DNA from: Ampelomyces quisqualis
Taxonomy: Eukaryota; Ascomycota; Dothideomycetes; Pleosporales; Phaeosphaeriaceae
Length of the DNA stretch: 64,000 nt
Assembly: GCA_018398575.1 (NCBI GenBank)
Contig: JAGTXZ010000014.1
Location: forward strand, 2,108,001 to 2,172,000
Reading direction: 5' to 3'
Part shown: positions 57,581 through 64,000 of the stretch, piece after piece
How positions within the stretch are numbered: the first letter of the stretch is position 1
Layout of the letters: the number at the start of each line of letters is the position of its first letter
Position numbers and translations under genes: made by a program
Notes under the pieces: model-generated
The model's input: the letters and a program-made list of their open reading frames with translations, nothing else
Database searches by the model: none
Told to the model about the DNA's origin: nothing

Positions 57581-58586
57581 TTGAGCGAGACTAGACACAA
57601 GAAGGCGACTTCTGACAAGGTAAGACCTGAGCTTGAGTCCAATGCGGACAAACAACTCACATTCGTGCAGATAGGTACGTACGAGTTACCGCCAGCATTA
57701 AGAGACTGGCTCTACCGCGACTTTACGGCGCTTCAAGTTGTCTATGGGCGCGGTGGAGAGTATTTCGCGTCTGAAAAGAATGGAAAACTGGAATATAAAG
57801 AGCCAGAAATCGCGAAGATGACAAGGTCGACAAGCCAGCGTTAAGACGGGCAAGAACAGAGTCCTCTTCGCAACCACTATCAGACGTTGGCACGCGATCG
57901 GACACATTTCCGGTGGACACCACGGAGAGTAGGCGCTCTTCGGCAGCCTCGTCGAGACGTACTTCTCGACTCTGTCCTTTTCGAGAACGAGCTTGGCGAC
58001 ATCTAGTTTCGATGACCTCATCTCCGGAGCAAATCCTTTGAGAACCCATCAGCCGGCCATAATATCGCAATGGGAAACACTAGGAGTCATGCCGGCGACA
58101 TGGAATCCTACTTCAGCCCAGTCGAAGCGAAGCCCAAGACCACATGAGCCGCCTGTGGTTGAGTCCACTACAGAAGAGTTCCCGCATTAGGGTCCCAGCG
58201 GGCCAGCGCACGACCGTAATCGAGCCATGAGCCTTTAAGATCACTATCGGTAGGTATTCAAGGCTCCTGGGGGCTACAGTCCAGTTCCCATCGCGGATGT
58301 AGCGAAATCGACTCCATCGCCGTGTACGTGCGCGGATGCCATGAAGCGTTTCATTTACCGAAAACGAAATCAGAGTACTCCAAAAAAAGCATGCAGAGTC
58401 CAGACTGAGAACGTATTGTCCCCACAACGTAACGCTCTGCGCATCAATACGCCAGCTACATTAGGTTGGTCACCGAACGACTGCAGTGCGGTCCCACAAA
58501 GAGAGTTGTCACCAGTGAAAGACGAGTATCCCATCGAGAATCCGATGTTTCTGGGCAGAGGAATGAATTTCTCTGGTAAGTCGTGA
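57581..58586 (+). pseudogene. Frame-broken coding relic of unknown family
   Basis: Three overlapping plus-strand frames look coding in turn. The first (57581-57843) gives GTYELPPALRDWLYRDFTAL and VVYGRGGEYFASEKNGKLEY after a 51-bp intron-like stretch at 57620-57670 (GTAAGA donor, GTGCAG acceptor). The second (57817-58041) gives DDKVDKPALRRARTESSSQP and a Ser-rich run. The third (57993-58190) gives SSFDDLISGANPLRTHQPAI and ends PPVVESTTEEFPH. A fourth piece (about 58341-58577) ends FLGRGMNFS before a GTAAGT donor. No ATG opens the first frame. I do not recognise the family. Undetected introns could rescue part of it; decay by indels is more likely. Confidence 0.4.
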
Positions 58587-58751
58587 CACCAGCTTAGAGA
58601 CAGCTTGATGAGTCACTATGAAGAATACTAGCTACCCATCTATCAGCCCCAGGATGAGTTTGGCAAAAATTCTCAGGGATAGAACGAAGGAACATTGTAG
58701 TGACATATCTTCCCAGTCAATCCAATTTGATCAGTCCTCGTTCGGGCCATA

Positions 58752-59510
58752 TCACGCAACGAGCTTGTCGGACCATGGAACCTTCTGCTTCACCCCATCC
58801 GGAGTGACCTTCCCCAATTTCGACAAGTACCAATTCAAGCTCTTCACTTCGACATACCCTTTTTCTCGCGCGTTTTTACAACCGTTTGCCATGAACCTCG
58901 CCAGCCACGGCAACTTCTGCAGCACCAATTCCCACGTGTTGATTGGTCCAACAGCATATCCCTTCAGCATACCGTCTCGCGCCAGACAATTCAACACAAA
59001 ATGCCTTAGGTCGTCCACATCGTCCTGCGCAAGGACATACATTGCAACACCCGGCGTGATATGCAGAAGATGCCCCCGCGGCGCCGTCTCTATGTGCTCA
59101 TAGTACAAGAATTTCATGCACTCATCCCGTAAATTCACACACGCGCCACCCATCCAGTTCGCTAGCGACCACACCTTCCATGCCAAATGCACGCCCTCGG
59201 CATCCTGAACTTGGATGCACTGTATGAGCTCCGCGCCTCGCTGGTGATAGCTAGCGAGCGAGTCCGTCTCGTAATTCATCCACGCGACGAGGACGTCGAA
59301 CTCGGCGGGCTCGAAGTGGGGAAGGACTATGGTACCGTCACGCGGGAGCGGCGGGTCCGTGATGAATTTGCGCAGCCAGGGCGAGTAGAAGCAAAGGGTA
59401 TTGCGGGGGAGTATGTAGACTTGTGATTTGATGGTGCCGACGAGGACTTTTACCATCTCGGCTGGTTGCAGTAGCGGGAGATCGAGGGAGTTGTAATGTT
59501 GGTTGGACAT
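58752..59510 (-). CDS. BTB/POZ domain protein
   Basis: Single exon, 252 residues from the ATG at 59510 (MSNQHYNSLDLP); the frame upstream begins only at a GTG. The N-terminal 110 residues form a BTB/POZ fold: MVKVLVGTIKSQVYILPRNT, LCFYSPWLRKFI (the usual 'L...S.yF' position), then IVLPHFEPAEFDVLVAWMNY. The rest is helical (AWKVWSLANWMGGACVNLRD), like the many fungal BTB proteins with no second domain. Such proteins dimerise and often bind Cul3 ubiquitin ligases; its partner here is unknown. Confidence 0.82.
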   Translation of the reverse strand: MSNQHYNSLDLPLLQPAEMVKVLVGTIKSQVYILPRNTLCFYSPWLRKFITDPPLPRDGTIVLPHFEPAEFDVLVAWMNYETDSLASYHQRGAELIQCIQVQDAEGVHLAWKVWSLANWMGGACVNLRDECMKFLYYEHIETAPRGHLLHITPGVAMYVLAQDDVDDLRHFVLNCLARDGMLKGYAVGPINTWELVLQKLPWLARFMANGCKNAREKGYVEVKSLNWYLSKLGKVTPDGVKQKVPWSDKLVA

Positions 59511-60783
59511 GGTAGGGATATGGCCCGATGGTTGGGCGGTTGAACGAGGGATGTTGGGTTGGTGTGAAGAATGAATGCTGGAAGAGTTGTGTTGATGCTT
59601 GTGGAGGAGAGAGCCTGAGTGGAAGCTATTGTGCGTGGTCGCGGGTGTTATCACTCGCTCTTGTCGTGGCTTACTTTTGCGGAGGGCAATCACTCCTAGA
59701 CTACTACTTCCAATCGTGGACTTGGCCTGGCGCTGACAAAGGTTAAAGAGCTGAACCTAATACCTCAATATTACCTCAAGTCCAACTTACACCTAGTAAG
59801 AGTTCTAGAATCATTGTCATTGCCAACTTTTTGGCTTGTTGTGAAGATTGTTATCTGTCCGTAAGTGGCTCTGGGGACTACTTAGCCGAACTGATCATCA
59901 TGTTTACATTTACCTCAGCTACGAGTAAAAGCACTATGGTAGCGCGTTCAAAACGCTAGGAAAGTACAAGAACAGTGTCTACACTCCGTACGTCGGACAT
60001 ATTTGTACCTCAGCAGAGAGGGGCTTAAGGGGCACGGCCTAGATGCAAGAATCTATCTCTTCTCTTACCATGTGAATGTCATTAATTCCCATCTCATGTT
60101 CTGTGACATTACTTGAAAGGCATGTGCCACTACCTATATGTTAGCTCTTGACATGGATGTATCTCGTATCGAGTCATGAGCTTTGCTTTGCGGTGGGGAT
60201 GGCCTCCACATGGATGTTGATCATCTGGCGGTAACAGGCAGCTGTGAGGGCTGGAAAATGGGGGTGTATTTAGATTCACGGCCAACCCAGACGCGCGTGA
60301 GTTTTGAGTTGTGTTGGTGTAGTGCGGTGGGAGCATTGCTGTGATGCGAAGTACTCTGTATGTACTCAGTACTGCACATGCAAATGCGGCTAGGGCTGGT
60401 TAGCTAAGCCGTGGCTATTTTTAGAACACTGCCGAGTCTCAGCCGAAGGCACAGGCCGACGAACTACCACATCGCGCTGGGCATGTACAGAGTAGGGAGA
60501 GGTGCATGATGCAATGTCGGGGTCTTGGACGGAGGACCCGGCATTGATATGTGTTGCTGGCCGGAGCACTCGGTCGCGATGAGTCGTAAAGAAAGGCCTA
60601 CTTCGTAATGCGCATACTGTTACAGACTACAGTGTTACTGCTGTAGCCGCCGACTCTCCTCTTAGCCCGGATGGTGCATATTACCCCAGCCGGTATTGTG
60701 CATGTCGCCGCTGTCATTCGCTGGCCGACGAGCATCAAGCCTCGCCAGGACTGGGCGTCATACCCGTTGCAGCCAAAACCCTC
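59511..60783. other. Divergent region, BTB / large Pro-Ser-rich protein
   Basis: No gene recognised. It holds both promoters. The recurring motif appears as CACTCCGTAC (59982-59991), TACTCTGTAT (60352-60361) and TACTCTGTAC on the minus strand (60485-60494). Confidence 0.5.
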
Positions 60784-63700
60784 ATGCCACCGGTCGCCTC
60801 TGCGCCCTCGAGCACGGCGAATCGTGCACACGGCGGGTCTGCTGGGACCACCAACATGTCTCAGGTCGACCCCTTCGGCGGCCCGCGGGCTCTTCCTCCT
60901 CCTCCTCCTCCTCCCCCACTCCCGCAGCACTCGCCCTCGCTGTACCACGCACCGCAGATATCCCCCCTGCGGCGCCTCGCAGTGCAACCTCCCCGGCTGA
61001 GGACCGCCGCCCTCGACACACCGCAGCTGCACGGCCTGCGCCCATCCCAGACGCCCGCCAGCGCCCCGAACCTCAGCGTGCCCTACTCCCCCTTCGCCTC
61101 CTCCTCCCCGCCGTCGACGTATGCTCCTTCGCCGCTGCCGCCTGCCTCGCCCTTGGCAATGAGGAACTCGGCGGTGCCCTACAACCCCCAGCAATGGGGC
61201 CGCAATGGGCCTGGCACCGGCCAGTATGCGCCGCACACTGCTGTCCAGACTGCCGCCCGCAGCCATGATATCTCGGGCATGGAAGGTAATTCGCGCCTTT
61301 TCCTGCACTTGGACATGTCACGCAGCGCGCAAGACACAGTCGAAAGAATCCGGCGCTGTGCTTCTCTCTCGTCACCTTCCCTGTCCAGCTGTCGAGCCAC
61401 ACTAAGCGCATGTAGCTGCCATGCCGTCCCCCCCTCCACCGTACTCGCCGGCCCAGCAGCACAACATATCTCAGACCATCAACTCGGCCTCGCCTCAAGC
61501 ACAAGTCAGCGCCTTCATGCTGGCTCATCCTCCGCCTCCCCCACCGCCGACCAGCACGCCTTGCTCCGCGCGCCCCGTCTCCGGATTCTCCAATTTCCCG
61601 AGCCGCCCTGGGTCCATGGTCATACCGTCGAGCGCAACAAGCGTCACGTCAAACCAGCAATTTCCACCTCCGCCGTCGAGGAATGGACCAGGGCGATCTG
61701 CATCGCGGGACAAGCTCTCTTCCAAATTCAGCCTCTCTTCGTTCAGGAATCGCAACAATGACCATAGCCCGGCACCGAGTGCAATCGAGTCGCTTCAGAT
61801 CAACACATCCGAGGCGTTGCAACGCGCACCTCCTTCTCCGGGCCTAGTTGCCCAGCGCGCAGCTTCTCAGTAAGCAAATTACAGTCCCTCAGTCGTTCGC
61901 AACTAATGTGCTTGGAGCTACCTGAACAATGCTTTCGCCGAGCATCGATATAGTCCCGAAGCGCAGTCACCGTTACGAGCGCCGGCTTCTCGAAGAGCTG
62001 CATCGGCAGGCATACTAGGTCACGGCACCGAGGTTCGAACTCCTATCGAGCAATCGCCAATTGTAGGGCAAGGCAGTTGGGGCCGCAGCATGCCGTTACC
62101 CCCGCCGCCTCCAGGTCCTCCGCCGAGTAGTTCTAGGTCGCAAAGTGTCGGCCCTGGGGCTGCAGCATCTAGAGTAGACTTGAGCCGCGAGCCATCACGT
62201 CCTTCGGCACCACCAACACGCAGACCAGGCCAAACATTATTGACCCCAATACCGCCCACACCTCAGGGATGGCAGGAAGAGCCTTCAAGAGACCAGACTA
62301 GATCGCCAACAGCTCGTGCTCTTCATATCGACACCATCCCCGCAGCCGTCCGACCACATGAGCGTGCTGCACCGCCGCCATCCGAGAGCGAAAACCATTC
62401 AGTCTCTTCTGGTCCCACCGACGCTACATCGCGATCAAGCGGCACACTCTATTGCACTCCACCGAGACGAGAGACCAGTGCACTGGGCATCCGCGAACGT
62501 AGAAGCGAAAGTCGTGCTGCGCGCGAGCGCGTTGAGCCCAGCAATAACCCTTGGGCTCAAGATCTGGAGGCCTCGTCCACAAAGCCTGCTAATTTGGACC
62601 TAGAAAATGGCCTCGCTCGACGAGGTGCCACAAAGGGTACTCCTCGGAGTAGTGGGGCACTTCGTTCACCTCGAAGCGCTCATCTCTACGATGATCCTAG
62701 TTCCTCCAATTCCACACCTCGAATGAATGCGCTTCAGGGAGCGACCTCCATGTCCGCTCCAACCCCGCCTTTCTCGCCAGGTACCGAAAATCTCGATCGT
62801 CTCCAATCCCAAAAAGCTGTTGCACCAGTCCCCTCCAAAGCACTACCCACTCCGCCAATACGCACATGTGGCGATGGAGATGCCTCGAGCCTGACTCTTG
62901 AACCAGGTGTCGCCAATCGTTCGTCTTTGCAATCGTCGATACAGACCCCAGGCCTCGAAGATTCCAACGTGAGCACACCGAGGCCGGTAGCTCGCGACAG
63001 CTTTGCACAAGCATCGATCGAACGCCACCGACAATTCGTGGAGAAAGAGGCGGCAGCAGAGACTGACCAGGACAGACTTGAGCTCTTTGCAGAGTTCATT
63101 GTCAATGAGTCGAGACTACGGCGCGATCGATACTCGAGTGCATTTGACGCAATGGCTGGCGACATCATGGACCTGACGCGCGAGTTGTGGCGGTCGTATG
63201 GAATCACGGGACGAAGATCGGCCACACCCAATGCGCAAGGCACTCCATCGATCCTAAGTAGTAGGAGATCACAAGCTTCCTTCGCGGGCGGATCTCCAGA
63301 CACTTGCCCTTCGGCATCGCTATCCACCAAAGCTGCCAGTCCCGCATCTTCTATGGGTAACTTTACGCCGCACACGGAGCCTGCTTCTCCTTCTAGCGCA
63401 ACAAGTCAGAAAGCGCGCGATGCTTCCCGGAGTAACAACTACCACCCTTCCCTCTCACCGATACCCAGCATGGCTATGAGTACGATCCCAGACGAGGAGG
63501 ATTCCAGAGGCCGATCAGCTAGTCGTTGGTGGGAGAGCGAAGGCTCGTCTGTAGGTGGTGGCAGGCGACTGGAAAGGAGTAAGAGGGAGTCCAAGTACAT
63601 GAGTCTGCAAAAAGAAGCTCGCGAGAACTTGCAATGGGCTGGCGAAGATCAGCAAACACCAAGGCAGCAAGCGGGCGAGAGCAGCCGGCCCAGATACTCT

Positions 63701-64000
63701 GCCGACGAGTATCCTCCAGAGAAAGTGGGACTACATGAAGATTTTCCACAGAACCAGTCAGAACAGTCGCATGGATACTACCAGTCTCCTACCCCAGCAA
63801 GGCCGGATCCACGAAAATTAGACGTTTCTCGACTTGTCACGCTTCCACCACCTTATCCACGCCATCACCCAGCTGTTAACAATAATCATCCAGATCTGGC
63901 ATCAATTCGAAGCGGTCTTCGCACCATATCAGACCTCGAGGACGTGAATAACATTAAGAGCACATTCATAACAAAGATCGACGCTCGGAAGGAACAAGAG
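60784..64000 (+). CDS. Large Pro/Ser-rich conserved fungal protein (3' truncated)
   Basis: Three exons, 60784-61285, 61416-61869 and 61918 to beyond the right edge (introns 130 and 48 bp); 1013 residues lie in the window and the end is missing. The ATG at 60784 or the in-frame ATG at 60856 (MSQVDPFGG) could be the start; the latter looks more natural. The first 750 residues are disordered, with polyproline runs and SRDKLSSKFSLSSFRNRNND. A helical segment follows (SIERHRQFVEKEAAAETDQD, ELFAEFIVNESRLRRDRYSS, DIMDLTRELWRSYG), then ASRWWESEGS, KRESKYMSLQKEARENLQW and RKLDVSRLVTLPPPYPRHHP. These blocks look conserved among filamentous fungi, but I know no function. The helices could be a coiled-coil scaffold. 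Confidence 0.75.

Noticed and set aside
1..64000. CRISPR arrays, rRNA, tRNA, intact transposons, viral inserts
   Set aside because: No regular spaced repeats, no recognisable RNA gene, and no transposase, reverse transcriptase or viral protein was seen on reading both strands by eye; a tRNA or small RNA could still be missed.

Overview
This is nuclear DNA of a filamentous ascomycete (Pezizomycotina; Dothideomycetes is my soft guess). The reasons are the short introns (46-130 bp, GTRNGT donors, CTAAC/CTRAC branch sites, YAG acceptors) and the gene repertoire: two PTH11-type rhodopsin-fold proteins, an LAP1-type secreted aminopeptidase, an AGC/YANK kinase, AzgA, a fungal mitochondrial uniporter and a DUF7923-type CCCH protein. 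Genes lie on both strands with no operons. All exon joins below were made by hand from splice signals, reading frame and family alignment.

Layout. 1-2.4 kb: no gene recognised, one perfect hairpin. 2.4-10.3 kb: flavohemoglobin (-), two-RRM RNA-binding protein (+), DUF7923/CCCH protein (+) followed by a decayed tandem copy that keeps its intron positions, and acyl-CoA thioesterase (-). 11-19 kb: TAPT1/Emp65-family membrane protein (+), YANK kinase (-), SDR dehydrogenase (-). 19-25.5 kb: secreted type-B carboxylesterase (-), secreted alpha/beta hydrolase (+), MOT1-type molybdate transporter (+). 25.7-33 kb: Rsc9-like ARID chromatin subunit (-) diverging from a Rec114-like meiotic protein (+), then DPH2 (-).

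33.8-46 kb: first rhodopsin-fold protein (-), M28 aminopeptidase with a GC-AG intron (-), mitochondrial calcium uniporter MCU (-), AzgA-type purine permease (+), RIB3 riboflavin enzyme (+). 46.4-64 kb: XMAP215/Stu2-type microtubule polymerase (-), a broken 3' fragment of the dynein regulator PAC1/LIS1, about 2.5 kb of unresolved intron-like sequence, second rhodopsin-fold protein (-), GMC oxidoreductase (+), a frame-broken coding relic, BTB/POZ protein (-), and a large proline/serine-rich conserved fungal protein (+) running off the right edge.

Most of the window is housekeeping (riboflavin, diphthamide, chromatin, microtubules, mitochondrial calcium) mixed with secreted hydrolases and surface sensors. 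It is not a secondary-metabolite cluster: there is no PKS, NRPS, terpene cyclase or pathway regulator. The least ordinary material is three gene relics (8.3-9.1, 49.6-50.2, 57.6-58.6 kb), a recurring intergenic motif TACTC[C/T]GTAC, two introns that are multiples of three and open in frame, the GC-AG intron, and the unresolved 50.2-52.7 kb stretch.
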